A stretch of DNA of 64,000 nt, from positions 1 through 64,000 of the forward strand of contig NZ_QXJP01000017.1 of the NCBI RefSeq assembly GCF_004115085.1, in the 5' to 3' direction. Shown here in pieces: positions 1 through 14,581 of this stretch. The stretch comes from Longirhabdus pacifica (GTDB lineage Bacteria > Bacillota > Bacilli > Paenibacillales > DSM-105158). The notes below the pieces were generated by a model. That model did not search any database and was not told the origin of the DNA. It saw nothing but the letters and a program-made list of their open reading frames with translations. Position 1 is the first letter of the stretch. Every line of letters starts with the position of its first letter. The position numbers and the translations under genes were made by a program.

Positions 1-73
1 CGATACGATATTTCACTACCAAAACAAGGTGATAATGCAGTGAGAAAACTGAGTGATTATTGTTATCTAACTT

Positions 74-120
74 CATTGATATAACAACCTTTCTACTCAC
101 TAGTACTGATTATATCAATG
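74..120. repeat. Short inverted repeat near the left edge
   Basis: A perfect 10-bp inverted repeat, CATTGATATA at 74-83 and TATATCAATG at 111-120, with a 27-nt loop. No T-run follows on either strand, so it is not an obvious terminator. A smaller hairpin (TTGGC/GCCAA) lies at 143-156. The rest of 1-180 holds no gene that I can support. The region may belong to a decayed mobile element, but this is a guess. Confidence 0.4.
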
Positions 121-180
121 TTGAAAATAACATACAATAATTTTGGCTAACGCCAATCGAAATTCATCTCCACCTTATCG

Positions 181-417
181 TTGGGCTTCGCCCTTCACAC
201 GCTTGAAGATGGATTAAACAAGTCTCATAAAAAATTGGAAACATTGTATAAACAGCATCCGCAATTAGAAGAAGAACAAAAGAAAAAAGCTATTACGTCT
301 ACTTTGTATGCAGAATACGATGCAGTAGAAAGTCTATCCAATCAGCATCTTATTGATGATAGTGTTAGTGAGAAGCAAAAGAAAGAAATCGTTGAGAAGA
401 TGGAAGATGAAGAGTAG
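181..417 (+). pseudogene. Possible truncated gene, C-terminal fragment of unknown protein
   Basis: A 78-residue frame opening at a TTG with no ribosome binding site. The first ten codons run through a GGGC-TTC-GCCC hairpin (183-193) and look like foreign sequence fused to an older coding stretch. From about residue 12 the protein is highly charged, helical and acidic at its C-terminus (ends MEDEE). The pattern (LYKQHPQLEEE, later an acidic helix) reminds me of the cytoplasmic tail of CPA1-type Na+/H+ antiporters. If so, the membrane part has been lost. I cannot confirm that family. It may be an untranslated remnant left by an insertion event. Confidence 0.35.
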
Positions 418-490
418 TTGAATATGTAATGCGATAAGGACTATAGGTTCTCTTTGTCATCCTAATATGTGCTTTAATTGAAAAAAGAAA

Positions 491-574
491 AAAAGAGAAG
501 GTTACGTACGTAATGGCCTCAGGTGAAGTGAAACACTAACTTTTGGAGGTCACTACAATCGTCCCTTCTCTTTT
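491..574 (-). terminator. 84-nt hairpin terminator after the first collagen-like gene
   Basis: On the minus strand the arms AAAAGAGAAGG and CCTTCTCTTTT enclose a loop of about 60 nt and run into a T-rich tract (TTTTTTTC), starting 10 nt after the stop codon of the gene at 585. The loop contains AAAAGTTAGTG, like the inverted-repeat ends of some IS3-family elements. The hairpin at 29149-29232 has the same 84-nt span and shares AAAAGTTAGT, so the two may be copies of one element. Confidence 0.65.
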
Positions 575-584
575 GTTAATTAAA

Positions 585-2867
<2,283 letters not shown>

Positions 2868-2868
2868 C

Positions 2869-2901
2869 TATAATATGAATCCTTCTTTGAAAATTCCTGT
2901 G
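2869..2901 (-). promoter_or_regulatory. Sigma-K-like promoter of the first collagen-like gene
   Basis: On the minus strand CATATTATA (2877-2869) fits the sigma-K -10 pattern CATA-N3-TA. A CACAGGAA box (2901-2894) lies about 20 nt upstream. The same pair, CACAGGAA then CATACGATA, precedes the paralogous gene (6146-6115), and TAGATTA follows both -10 elements. The spacing is a little longer than the usual sigma-K promoter, so the -35 assignment is uncertain. Confidence 0.5.
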
Positions 2902-2993
2902 CGATTATAATAAGACGAGGAATGATGGTTACTTTGAGATGTTTTACATTATAAATAGCAAATCAAAATTATACTATTTTGATATAAAGCAAA

Positions 2994-3023
2994 GAGGAAA
3001 GTTATTAAGATACAACTTTCCTC
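2994..3023 (-). terminator. Terminator of the second collagen-like gene
   Basis: A perfect 10-bp stem, GAGGAAAGTT/AACTTTCCTC, with a 10-nt loop, followed on the minus strand by TTTGCTTT. It lies 35 nt past the stop codon of the gene ending at 3058. Confidence 0.7.
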
Positions 3024-3057
3024 ATCATAATACTACGCTAAATTTTATATTTGTATT

Positions 3058-6090
<3,033 letters not shown>

Positions 6091-6114
6091 TCACCCTCCT
6101 TCCGTACAATAATC

Positions 6115-6146
6115 TATCGTATGCATCTATCATAAAATTTCCTGTG
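6115..6146 (-). promoter_or_regulatory. Sigma-K-like promoter of the second collagen-like gene
   Basis: On the minus strand CATACGATA (6123-6115) is an exact CATA-N3-TA -10 element, and CACAGGAA lies at 6146-6139. The arrangement matches the promoter of the paralogue at 2869-2901. RBS GGAAGGAGG follows at about 6103-6095. Confidence 0.55.
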
Positions 6147-6193
6147 TTTATAACACGTATCACATTTTTTTGCCCCTCTAATTTATGCATAAC

Positions 6194-6250
6194 AAAAAAA
6201 CCCCCTTTTGCAAACTACAGTTATGCCTAAACTGTGGCTCACAAAAGAGA
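6194..6250 (-). terminator. Terminator of apt
   Basis: A long imperfect hairpin on the minus strand with inner stem CCACAGTT/AACTGTAG and outer arms CTTTTGTGAG and TTGCAAAAG, followed by GGGGG and TTTTTTT. It ends the recJ-apt transcript right after apt. Confidence 0.8.
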
Positions 6251-6277
6251 GTTCTACACTAAAAGAAATATGTCATT

Positions 6278-6793
6278 TTAGTATTGCATTAACGTGATGA
6301 TCTCTAATTCACTTGGTAATTTATCCCTACCATTTAAACTCATCAATTCAATCATAAATGCTGAACCTATCACTTCTCCGCCTAATTGCTTGATGAGATC
6401 AATGGAAGTTTGAATCGTTCCACCAGTAGCAAGTAAATCATCTGCAATTAACACTTTTTGACCTGGTAAAATAGCATCTTTATGCATGGCTAATTTATCT
6501 TTTCCGTACTCCAAATTATAATCTGCCTCTATCGTTTCGCCTGGTAATTTTCCACTTTTACGTATAGGAATAAACCCAACATCTAAAGCATAAGCGAGAG
6601 GTGCACCTACGACGAATCCTCTTGCTTCAGGACCAGCGATGAGGTCGATCTCCAAGTGTTTCACTTTTTCTCTCAATTCATCTATTGCGGCCTTATACAT
6701 TTGCCCATTTTTCAATAAGGTTGTGATGTCCTTAAACCTAATTCCTTGTTGTGGGAAATCTTCGATAACACGAATATGTTCTTTAAAATTCAT
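6278..6793 (-). CDS. apt: Adenine phosphoribosyltransferase
   Basis: 171 residues, the normal family length. The enzyme converts adenine and PRPP to AMP in purine salvage, in the cytosol. The PRPP-binding loop VLIADDLLATGGT is at about residues 115-127, and the N-terminus (IRVIEDFPQQGIRFKDIT) is typical. The ATG overlaps the recJ stop codon by 4 nt (ATGA), so the two are translationally coupled. In B. subtilis relA follows apt; here a strong terminator follows and then collagen-like genes, so the local order is broken. Confidence 0.97.
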   Translation of the reverse strand: MNFKEHIRVIEDFPQQGIRFKDITTLLKNGQMYKAAIDELREKVKHLEIDLIAGPEARGFVVGAPLAYALDVGFIPIRKSGKLPGETIEADYNLEYGKDKLAMHKDAILPGQKVLIADDLLATGGTIQTSIDLIKQLGGEVIGSAFMIELMSLNGRDKLPSELEIITLMQY

Positions 6794-9189
6794 ACCATTA
6801 CTTCCTCCATAAATTCATTTTGATTACTTTGTTCATTTCTTTGCTCATTAATCCACTTGTATAACATCATAGTAGAAGACTGAAGCAACGTACTTCTGAC
6901 AAGTTGTTCATTTTCGTATTGTTGTTTATATATTAACGATGTGTGAAGAGGTTTCTTCTGGGGTGAGGGAATAAAATGATATTCACCATTCTCTTGTTCC
7001 ACAAATCCAAGCTCTTCGAAAACACTCAAAATAAAACGTAACTGTTGATGTGAAATATAATATTTATCCCTTATTTCCGTTGTAAATTCTTCATTTAAAG
7101 TCATCACGTTCATTTGTTGCAACATTTTATACAGTATCGCAAATTTCTCTCGTGAAGGAATCTGACTTTCACCAACTACACTAAAGTTAATACATAACTT
7201 CTCTAATGACGGCACATGCTTCATCAACCATGTAAAAGGCAGTAAAGAAGGAGGGCAGTCCACAATAAAACATTGCTGCACCTCGGATAAAGAAATATCA
7301 TTATCCCCAAGAGCAACAGCCTGATCATGCTTTATCAACCACATACCGCCACTATAAGACTGTATCATATGTTGGACTTGTTGTGCCATTTCTTTTGAAA
7401 AAAATATAATACCATTTTTATTATCTTCTTTTCTCAGGCTATCTAACCATTGAGGTAACGAAGGCTGTAGTTTCCTATTTCTAATGTCAATCAAATCAAA
7501 GCCATTGGACTGTATATCTTTCAGCCTAACTTGTGGCGTAATATTACCGTTCCACTCATTTAAAGATAACTCACCACATAAACTGATGATCATGTCTTTT
7601 TTAATTTCATGTGGTTCGTATCCATAATTAAAATATATAGCGTCTAACGCATGTCTAGACTCACCCTTGACCTTTAGTTTCAAATGATTTTGCTGCTTCC
7701 CTAAAAATCTAGCGTCTTCGACATGTAAAGTACGAAGTGCAACAACAGGGGCAGGATTCGCTTTACCAAACGGAGCTAAAGCTTGGACACTCTGTATTGA
7801 AGCTACTGTAATCTCTTCTATTTCACATTCCAAATCAACGTCGATAGAAGGAATAAAATCATCCTCCGTTAACCATTCCTTTGCAATTTCATTTAACTTT
7901 ATTCTAAAATCATCAATATGTTCTATGTTCATCGTCATCCCTGCCGCGCCTTCATGACCACCAAAGTGATCCATATAAGAAGAAGATGCCTTCAATGCAC
8001 TATAAATATCAAATGCAGGTATAGAACGTGCCGAACCTTTTGCTAAACCTGTTTCATGATCTATATTCAATATAATCGTAGGACGATACGTCTTTTCCAA
8101 TATTTTTGCAGCAACAATACCGATAACACCGATATTCCAACCTTCTCCAGCTAAAACAATGACGTCATCGTCTTTCACTTGTTCTAATTGCGCAAGGGCT
8201 TCCTTCACCATATCAGAGACTAATTTCTGTCGCTGTTGATTAAGTTGATGAAGTTCTTTTGCTAGTACTTCTGCAAGAGAGCTATCTTTTGTCGTCAAAA
8301 GCTCCACTGCAGTATCGGCGTGCTGCAATCTGCCACTGGCGTTAATACGAGGAGCTAGAGAAAAGGCAACATCTTCACATTGTATAGTGGAGTTCACACC
8401 AGCTACGTCGAACAATGCGGCAATTCCAGGATACGCACTATCGTTCATCAGAGATAATCCTAACGTTACAAACAAACGATTCTCGTCTAATAGAGGCATC
8501 AAGTCTGCAACCGTACCTAAGGTAACAAGTTCAAGCAACCAATGCGGTACTTCTCCCAGTAAAGCATGTGCAAACTTAAATGCAACACCTACACCTGCCA
8601 AATCTTTAAAAGGATAGGAACATCCCTCTTTCTTTGGATTCACTATACACAATGCATCCGGTAGTACTGCTGGTGGTTCATGATGATCCGTTACCACAAC
8701 ATCCAGACCAAGCTCATTAGCATGAGCAATTTGCTCCACTGCGCTTATTCCATTATCTACCGTAATAATAAGGCTAACTCCATCTTGTTTTGCAGCGGAT
8801 ATGGCATCTATATTTAAGCCGTAACCTTCATGAAAACGGTGTGGTATATAATAATCAAAATTAGCGTTCACATGCCGCAATAACTGAATCATGAGTGACG
8901 TACTGCTAATACCATCTGCGTCGTAATCACCGTAAATTCGAATACGCTCCCCTGCTTCTATTGCCTGTCTAACCCTATCCACCGCATCTTGCATCCCATC
9001 CATAAGAAATGGATCGTAAAACCCTTGTGTTTCTGGAGACAGAAAAGCTCGTGCAGCATCAACAGAAGTTATTCCGCGAGTAATTAACACTTTTGCAACT
9101 AAAGGATCAATATGCAGTGATTCCACTAAAACTTGAACATTAGCCTGATCAGGTGGTGTCACCTTCCATTGCATTTTCTTTTTAGACAT
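6790..9189 (-). CDS. recJ: Single-stranded-DNA-specific exonuclease RecJ
   Basis: 799 residues. RecJ degrades single-stranded DNA 5' to 3' in recombination and repair. The DHH-family motifs are visible: DYDADGISS (about residue 85), VDNGIS, VVTDHHEPP (about 165), and in the DHHA1 domain GGHEGAAGM (about 405). A C-terminal extension of about 230 residues is typical of Firmicute RecJ. RBS GGAGG is 6 nt before the ATG. The gene is flanked by a cation efflux gene upstream (16 nt gap) and apt downstream (overlapping). Confidence 0.97.
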   Translation of the reverse strand: MSKKKMQWKVTPPDQANVQVLVESLHIDPLVAKVLITRGITSVDAARAFLSPETQGFYDPFLMDGMQDAVDRVRQAIEAGERIRIYGDYDADGISSTSLMIQLLRHVNANFDYYIPHRFHEGYGLNIDAISAAKQDGVSLIITVDNGISAVEQIAHANELGLDVVVTDHHEPPAVLPDALCIVNPKKEGCSYPFKDLAGVGVAFKFAHALLGEVPHWLLELVTLGTVADLMPLLDENRLFVTLGLSLMNDSAYPGIAALFDVAGVNSTIQCEDVAFSLAPRINASGRLQHADTAVELLTTKDSSLAEVLAKELHQLNQQRQKLVSDMVKEALAQLEQVKDDDVIVLAGEGWNIGVIGIVAAKILEKTYRPTIILNIDHETGLAKGSARSIPAFDIYSALKASSSYMDHFGGHEGAAGMTMNIEHIDDFRIKLNEIAKEWLTEDDFIPSIDVDLECEIEEITVASIQSVQALAPFGKANPAPVVALRTLHVEDARFLGKQQNHLKLKVKGESRHALDAIYFNYGYEPHEIKKDMIISLCGELSLNEWNGNITPQVRLKDIQSNGFDLIDIRNRKLQPSLPQWLDSLRKEDNKNGIIFFSKEMAQQVQHMIQSYSGGMWLIKHDQAVALGDNDISLSEVQQCFIVDCPPSLLPFTWLMKHVPSLEKLCINFSVVGESQIPSREKFAILYKMLQQMNVMTLNEEFTTEIRDKYYISHQQLRFILSVFEELGFVEQENGEYHFIPSPQKKPLHTSLIYKQQYENEQLVRSTLLQSSTMMLYKWINEQRNEQSNQNEFMEEVMV

Positions 9190-9205
9190 GACATCCCTCC
9201 TTTTA

Positions 9206-10159
9206 CTAATGAATCAATTTAGAACTACTGGTTTTCAAAGCGCTTCCAATATCTTCATAGGGAAAATCAGCTTTGTAAGGATTCACATGTACGAACACGT
9301 CCGCTACGTGATTAAATTGTTCCATCAATGTCTTTTTCACTTTTTTGCCGATACTATGACCATCTTGCACAGATATATTTGGGCTAACGCTCAATTTAAC
9401 ATCAACAATAACATAGTGACCATGTTCTCTGGCTCTTAGTTCATCAATGTTAATGACGCCTTGAACTTTTAATGCAGCCTCTTTAATGCCTGCTGCATCC
9501 TCATCATGAAGCACATGATCCATCGTATTGTGAATGGCTTCTTTTACTAATCCATATCCCATTTTCATGATAAGCAAAGCAACAAAAATACCCGCAATTG
9601 GATCTAAATATAACAAATACGGCATATCTAATGCATTACCAATCAAAGCTCCAATGACACCTAACAATGCCGCGAAAGAAGAAAACACATCTGAGCGATG
9701 CTCAATTGCATTGGCGATTAAAGCTTGAGAAGATAATTGTTTCCCTAAACGATATTTATACTGATACATCGCTTCTTTTACAATAATGGATACGATAAGC
9801 GCTATGATCGCAATACCTTTCGGAGGCTCCTCTACTCCAGATATGAGCGTTTGAATGGTACTGGATGCAATTTCAAAGCCGATAATCAACAATAAAACAG
9901 AAACGATAATAGCGGCAATGGACTCCGCTTTTCCATGCCCGTATGGATGATCTTTATCAGGTGGCATTTTCGCTGCTTTGATTCCAATTAGCACAGCAAA
10001 TGAACCGCCAACATCAGAAGCTGAATGTGCGGCATCAGCAATCAAAGCTTTACTATTAGATATAACTCCAATGATTCCTTTCATCACAGCAAGCAGTGCA
10101 TTACCAATAATTCCTATCCAAGCCGCAAATTCCGCCTTTTTAAACCTCTGCTCCGTCAT
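9206..10159 (-). CDS. Cation diffusion facilitator family transporter
   Basis: 317 residues from the ATG at 10159 (AAGGAG, 7-nt spacing); a GTG two codons earlier sits too close to that site. About six hydrophobic segments precede a cytosolic C-terminal domain. The metal-site motif DAAHSASD (about residue 42) and the HPYGHGKAES sequence after TM2 mark the CDF family, which exports divalent metals in exchange for protons. The metal is not clear; the sequence resembles Mn/Fe-type members more than zinc-specific CzcD. It probably shares a transcript with recJ and apt. Confidence 0.9.
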   Translation of the reverse strand: MTEQRFKKAEFAAWIGIIGNALLAVMKGIIGVISNSKALIADAAHSASDVGGSFAVLIGIKAAKMPPDKDHPYGHGKAESIAAIIVSVLLLIIGFEIASSTIQTLISGVEEPPKGIAIIALIVSIIVKEAMYQYKYRLGKQLSSQALIANAIEHRSDVFSSFAALLGVIGALIGNALDMPYLLYLDPIAGIFVALLIMKMGYGLVKEAIHNTMDHVLHDEDAAGIKEAALKVQGVINIDELRAREHGHYVIVDVKLSVSPNISVQDGHSIGKKVKKTLMEQFNHVADVFVHVNPYKADFPYEDIGSALKTSSSKLIH

Positions 10160-10194
10160 GGACACACTCCTTGTCTATTTTAAAAAAATCAACA

Positions 10195-10232
10195 TAAAAA
10201 AGCCGTGAACATCTTGCTCATATCCACGGCTT
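10195..10232 (-). terminator. Terminator of secD-secF
   Basis: Stem AAGCCGTG/CACGGCTT with a 17-nt loop, followed on the minus strand by TTTTTTATG, just after the secF stop codon. Confidence 0.85.
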
Positions 10233-10237
10233 GTATC

Positions 10238-11161
10238 TTAAACTTCTGTCGTAGATTTCTTAGGCTTATTAATGCTATTCTTTTTAAACTCTAACCAAAT
10301 TGGACTGGCGATAAAAATAGATGAATATGCACCACTAATTAAGCCGATCAATATCGCTAGTGAAAATACTTTGATCGCTGGACTACCGAGCACTAATAAA
10401 CATCCAGCAGCAAATATAACCGTGACCGCTGTATTGATAGATCGTGCTAATGTTTGCATAATACTATTGTTCACTATAGTTGCCAAATCATGAAATGTTT
10501 TTAATTTCTTTGTTTTGCTCACATTTTCACGTATACGGTCAAAAATAACGATCGTATCGTTAATGGAATAACCGATAATGGTCAGTATCGCAGCGATAAA
10601 GACCAAATTAATTTCAAATCTAAAGATAGCGAATATACTGATGACAATCATGGCATCATGAACGATAGCTAAAATCGCAGCTAAGGCGAATCTCCATTCA
10701 AATCGAATAGTGACGTAAAGAATGATAAATATACTTGCGACAGAAACGGCGTAAATGGCTTTTAAACTTAACTCTTTTGCCATAACAGCATCGACCGTAT
10801 TTTCCTCATAACTTACGGTTCCTTCACCAAACTTTGCTTCAAAAGTTTCAATAATCGTTGTTGTTTGGTCGTTATTTAACACTTCTGCGAAACGGTTTGT
10901 TACCCTGTTAGAGTCACTTCCACCAACAGTTGGACTTGTCCCCTCGAACCCAGCATCTGCAAATATTTGCGAGGCCTCATCTACGGTTAAAGCGTTTCCT
11001 TCCACTTGAATATCTAGATTCGTTCCAGATTGAAAATCTACACCTAGGTTCAAACCGAACAATAGCATAAATACTATACCAACAGCAATAATTGCGGCAG
11101 ATACCAAAAAGAACGGTTTGCGTTTCTGTACAAAGTCGAATTGTTGAATTTTAGAGTTCAC
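10238..11161 (-). CDS. secF: Protein translocase subunit SecF
   Basis: 307 residues with six membrane segments and a periplasmic-type domain between TM1 and TM2. The family signatures LGLNLGVDFQSGTN near the N-terminus and GYSINDTIVIFDRIREN (TM4-TM5) are present. With SecD it uses the proton-motive force to help SecYEG export. The start is a GTG at 11161 with GGAGG 9 nt upstream, inside secD; the genes overlap by 11 nt. B. subtilis makes SecDF as one fused protein, whereas here secD and secF are separate. Confidence 0.96.
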   Translation of the reverse strand: MNSKIQQFDFVQKRKPFFLVSAAIIAVGIVFMLLFGLNLGVDFQSGTNLDIQVEGNALTVDEASQIFADAGFEGTSPTVGGSDSNRVTNRFAEVLNNDQTTTIIETFEAKFGEGTVSYEENTVDAVMAKELSLKAIYAVSVASIFIILYVTIRFEWRFALAAILAIVHDAMIVISIFAIFRFEINLVFIAAILTIIGYSINDTIVIFDRIRENVSKTKKLKTFHDLATIVNNSIMQTLARSINTAVTVIFAAGCLLVLGSPAIKVFSLAILIGLISGAYSSIFIASPIWLEFKKNSINKPKKSTTEV

Positions 11162-12464
11162 TGATGTCTGCCTCCTTTACTCCAAAATAGCTCGGTTTGT
11201 TTACCCATTTAGAGCGAATAAGTAAATGAAGTAAAGCTCTGGATAAAAATACATTCGTAATGACACTCACTAAAATACTAAACACTAAAGAAAGTGCAAA
11301 ACCTTGTATGGCACCTGTACCTACAAAATACAATACTATACCAGCAATAATGGTTGTTACGTTGGCATCTAGTATCGTTTTTAATGAGTTTCTTGATCCT
11401 GCTCTTAAAGATGACAAAATGCTTTTACCACTTTTCATCTCTTCTTTAATACGTTCGTAAGTAATGATATTGGCGTCTACTGCCATTCCGACACCGAGTA
11501 TGAGTGCCGCTATTCCAGGTAGCGTCAACGTTGCATTCATCCAATCAAACACTTGTAATATGAGCCATATATAAGCGATCAGTGTAATCACAGAAACTAC
11601 ACCTGGAATTCGATAATATATAATCATGAAAACAAAAATAATGACGGACCCGACGATTCCAGCGATAGCTGTCTTTTCCAGTGACTCCTCACCTAATGTC
11701 GCGTCTACACTTTGCGTATATTTTTCATTCAACTTCACAGGCAATGCACCGCTATTAATAATAGATACTAAATCCTTCACTTCATCTAATGTATAGCTTC
11801 CTGAAATCATCGCATCACCACCAGCAATGCCATTGCTAACATTTGGTGCTGAAATTTGTTCTTCATCTAAGTAAATGGCAAGTGGTAAACCTGGAAGACC
11901 TTGTTCTTCTGCAGCATCTGCAATCTTTTTCGTTACATCATAAAATTTCTGTGCATCTTTTAGCTTGATGCTGACATATGGGGCATTCGTCGTTGGATCA
12001 TACTGAACGGATGCACCGCCCTCTGCAAAATCACTTCCTATTAATTCATCATTACAAAATTCGCCATCTTCACAACCTAAGTTACTGCGGAATGTCAATA
12101 TTGCTGTCTTTTCCAAAATGGCTAACACTTCCGCCTGATTTTCTACACCTGCTAAACGAACGCGAATACGATTTGTACCTTCAGGTAAAATCTCCGGTTC
12201 TGTTACTCCTTTAGCATAAATTCTTCTTTCCAAACTATAAGCGGCTTCACGAAGGGTCTGAGCATCAATCTCTTGTCCTTCTGTCAGTGGTTCTACTTCA
12301 TATAATCTCTCAAAACCACCTTTTAAATCCAATCCTAATTTTAAATCATCTAACATAGCCGGACCTGTCCAAATCATCGTGCTGAATAACGCAACGATGA
12401 TCACAAGAAAGGCGACTATTCTCTTTTTGTCTATCAACTGTGTCAAATCTCCCTTCACGTCCAA
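11151..12464 (-). CDS. secD: Protein translocase subunit SecD
   Basis: Up to 437 residues. It has an N-terminal membrane segment, the conserved LKLGLDLKGGF, a large extracellular domain and five C-terminal membrane segments containing LTLPGIAALILGVGMAVD. SecD works with SecF in late steps of Sec export. The start is uncertain: TTG at 12464 has GAGGG 7 nt upstream but lies only about 10 nt after the predicted transcription start; TTG at 12437, after AAGGGAG, would give an N-terminus (MIDKKRIVAF) closer to B. subtilis SecDF. Confidence 0.95.
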   Translation of the reverse strand: MDVKGDLTQLIDKKRIVAFLVIIVALFSTMIWTGPAMLDDLKLGLDLKGGFERLYEVEPLTEGQEIDAQTLREAAYSLERRIYAKGVTEPEILPEGTNRIRVRLAGVENQAEVLAILEKTAILTFRSNLGCEDGEFCNDELIGSDFAEGGASVQYDPTTNAPYVSIKLKDAQKFYDVTKKIADAAEEQGLPGLPLAIYLDEEQISAPNVSNGIAGGDAMISGSYTLDEVKDLVSIINSGALPVKLNEKYTQSVDATLGEESLEKTAIAGIVGSVIIFVFMIIYYRIPGVVSVITLIAYIWLILQVFDWMNATLTLPGIAALILGVGMAVDANIITYERIKEEMKSGKSILSSLRAGSRNSLKTILDANVTTIIAGIVLYFVGTGAIQGFALSLVFSILVSVITNVFLSRALLHLLIRSKWVNKPSYFGVKEADISEL

Positions 12465-12479
12465 ATGTTTACCCTCATT

Positions 12480-12507
12480 ATTATACCATCACAAATGTGA
12501 CAGTCAA
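12480..12507 (-). promoter_or_regulatory. Sigma-A promoter of secD-secF
   Basis: Minus strand: -35 TTGACT (12507-12502), 16-nt spacer, -10 TATAAT (12485-12480). The spacer carries a small palindrome, CACATTTGTG. The near-consensus sequence suggests strong constitutive expression. Confidence 0.7.
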
Positions 12508-12543
12508 TTTATGCTTAAATTCTCAAGTTGTCTCAAAACATGG

Positions 12544-12813
12544 TTAATCCATACTATGATCTTCACGATAAATGCTAAGTGTCATCCAATTCATGAACTG
12601 CGTAATTTTCAAAGACAAAATGTCACTAACGATTTGGTGCAAGTGCGGCATCCCTTTTTTAGCGTAAGATTGACTTACACATTCCCACACTTCATGTCCC
12701 TCTACTTGTTTATAACCTAATAAATGAAATTCTTCCGCTTTGGCAGTACAAAGTTTTTCGATCATCTCATTTAATTCCTGTTCATTAAGCGGCTTGTCTG
12801 TTTGTATTTTCAT
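12544..12813 (-). CDS. comN: Post-transcriptional regulator ComN
   Basis: 89 residues from the ATG at 12813, which has AAGGGG 8 nt upstream; a TTG six codons earlier lies on top of that site. Length, hydrophilic helical character and position between spoVB and secDF match the B. subtilis comN (yrzD) family, which affects comE mRNA and interacts with DivIVA. Conserved-looking stretches are KLCTAKAEEFHLLGY and VWECVSQSYAKKG. Confidence 0.8.
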   Translation of the reverse strand: MKIQTDKPLNEQELNEMIEKLCTAKAEEFHLLGYKQVEGHEVWECVSQSYAKKGMPHLHQIVSDILSLKITQFMNWMTLSIYREDHSMD

Positions 12814-12988
12814 CCAAACAACCCCTTCCAAGTATCCTATAGTAAATTTCGATAACTGCTTGCTTATCTCCTTCTACAATATGAAATGACGTGGAAATTT
12901 TCTTGATAAAGAAGTAAGTATGAGTTGAGGTTGACAAGCATATTCATATAGAAAGTTCATTCAAAAATGGGATAAGTGAGGAAAAAAA

Positions 12989-14581
12989 GTGACGAAACAA
13001 AATTTTATCCACGGTGCTATGATATTGCTTGCAGCTGGTATTGTTACACGCATATTAGGTTTTGTACCCCGTATTATGCTTCCGCGTATTATTGGTGCGG
13101 AAGGTGTGGGGTTATATCAGATGGGATATCCATTTCTCATTGTTCTCTTAACATTAATTACAGGCGGAATCCCACTAGCCATTGCAAAATTAGTAGCGGA
13201 AGCTGGTTCCAATCAAGATGAAAGGAAAATTAAATTAATTCTAAAAGTTTCTTTGTTATTTACGATGACATTAGGACTTCTTTTCACTGTATTATCAATG
13301 CTTTTGGCTTCCTATATTTCAAATTACTTACTTACAGATAACAGAGTGTACTACACATTTCTTAGTATGAGCCCCATTATATTTATCGTCAGTATTTCGG
13401 CGGTATTAAGAGGATACTTTCAGGGCAGACAAAACATGATTCCATCTGCGGCATCTAATATTACGGAAACGATTGTAAGAAGTATTGCGATGTTAGCACT
13501 AGCCTATTTTTTATTGGACTATGGTGTTGAAATTGCCGCTGCGGGTGCGATGTTAGGCGTTTTAATCGGTGAGGTATTCGGACTACTTGTGTTGTACATG
13601 CAGTATAGGAAACATAGTATAAAGACAGATAAGATGGATACAGCGGATTCACAATCCGTGGAGAAGGAACACAAACAAGAAAGAGGCTACATGCTGTCAT
13701 CTTTCAGAAGCTTATTCAAAATTGCGATGCCGGTGACTGGAAGTAGATTAGTAGGTTCTAGTTCCTATTTTTTAGAATCGATTATGATTGTGCAAAGTTT
13801 AGCCGTTGCAGGAATAGCTACTACGACTGCTACCGCATTGTATGGAAAACTAACCGGAATGGTCATTCCACTGCTACTTATTCCTACCGCGGTTACTTTT
13901 TCGTTAGCTGTCTCCCTCGTACCTAATTTGTCTGAAGCTGCCGTGAAAAACAACATCAAATCAATTCAACTACGTATTCATCAGTCTCTTCGCATTGCTT
14001 TAGTGATCGGTGTTCCTTTTACAGTGATAATATTTGTGCTAGCGGAGCCTATTTGTCAATTACTATATGGAGATCGTTCTGTTGGACAAATGTTAAAATG
14101 GATGGCCCCATTTGGTTTGTTCATTTACTTACAGTCTCCACTGCAAGCAGCGTTACAATCTCTAGATCGCCCAGGTCAAGCTTTGCTTAATACGTTTATT
14201 GGGGCTTGTACGAAGCTTATCCTCATTTTTATTTTGGCAGCAAAATTAGAATTAGGTATTATGGGGGGAGCATTGGCGATATGTATTAATATTGTTACAG
14301 TAACGTTACTGCATTTTCGCAGCGTGAGGCACATCGTTCCGATTTCCATACAGCACATGAATATAGGTAAAATTTTAGTTTCTGGATTGGTGATGGCTAT
14401 GCCTTTGTACGTGATATGGAACAGTGATTGGACAGCAACATTATGGTACAAACTTGTTGTGGCCATGTTCATTGGAATCATCGTGTATTTTATGATGATA
14501 CTGATGCTAAACATTATTAATAAGCATGACATGGAAAGAGTCCCTTGGTTTGGTCATCGCATCAAAAAAATATGGAAATAG
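12989..14581 (+). CDS. spoVB: Stage V sporulation protein B (MOP-family flippase)
   Basis: 530 residues, hydrophobic, with about 14 predicted membrane segments. It starts at GTG with GAGG 7 nt upstream. It belongs to the polysaccharide/MATE-like flippase superfamily; SpoVB moves lipid-linked peptidoglycan precursor across the membrane for spore cortex synthesis. N-terminal RILGFVPRIMLPRIIGAEG and GRQNMIPSA are typical. Position next to comN and secDF and beside a yrbG-like gene agrees with the B. subtilis order. The stop codon is followed at once by a block of intergenic repeats. Confidence 0.93.
   Translation: MTKQNFIHGAMILLAAGIVTRILGFVPRIMLPRIIGAEGVGLYQMGYPFLIVLLTLITGGIPLAIAKLVAEAGSNQDERKIKLILKVSLLFTMTLGLLFTVLSMLLASYISNYLLTDNRVYYTFLSMSPIIFIVSISAVLRGYFQGRQNMIPSAASNITETIVRSIAMLALAYFLLDYGVEIAAAGAMLGVLIGEVFGLLVLYMQYRKHSIKTDKMDTADSQSVEKEHKQERGYMLSSFRSLFKIAMPVTGSRLVGSSSYFLESIMIVQSLAVAGIATTTATALYGKLTGMVIPLLLIPTAVTFSLAVSLVPNLSEAAVKNNIKSIQLRIHQSLRIALVIGVPFTVIIFVLAEPICQLLYGDRSVGQMLKWMAPFGLFIYLQSPLQAALQSLDRPGQALLNTFIGACTKLILIFILAAKLELGIMGGALAICINIVTVTLLHFRSVRHIVPISIQHMNIGKILVSGLVMAMPLYVIWNSDWTATLWYKLVVAMFIGIIVYFMMILMLNIINKHDMERVPWFGHRIKKIWK

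Noticed and set aside
12379-12720. Plus-strand frame of 113 residues over secD/comN
   Set aside because: Overlaps two well supported genes on the other strand and has no family features.
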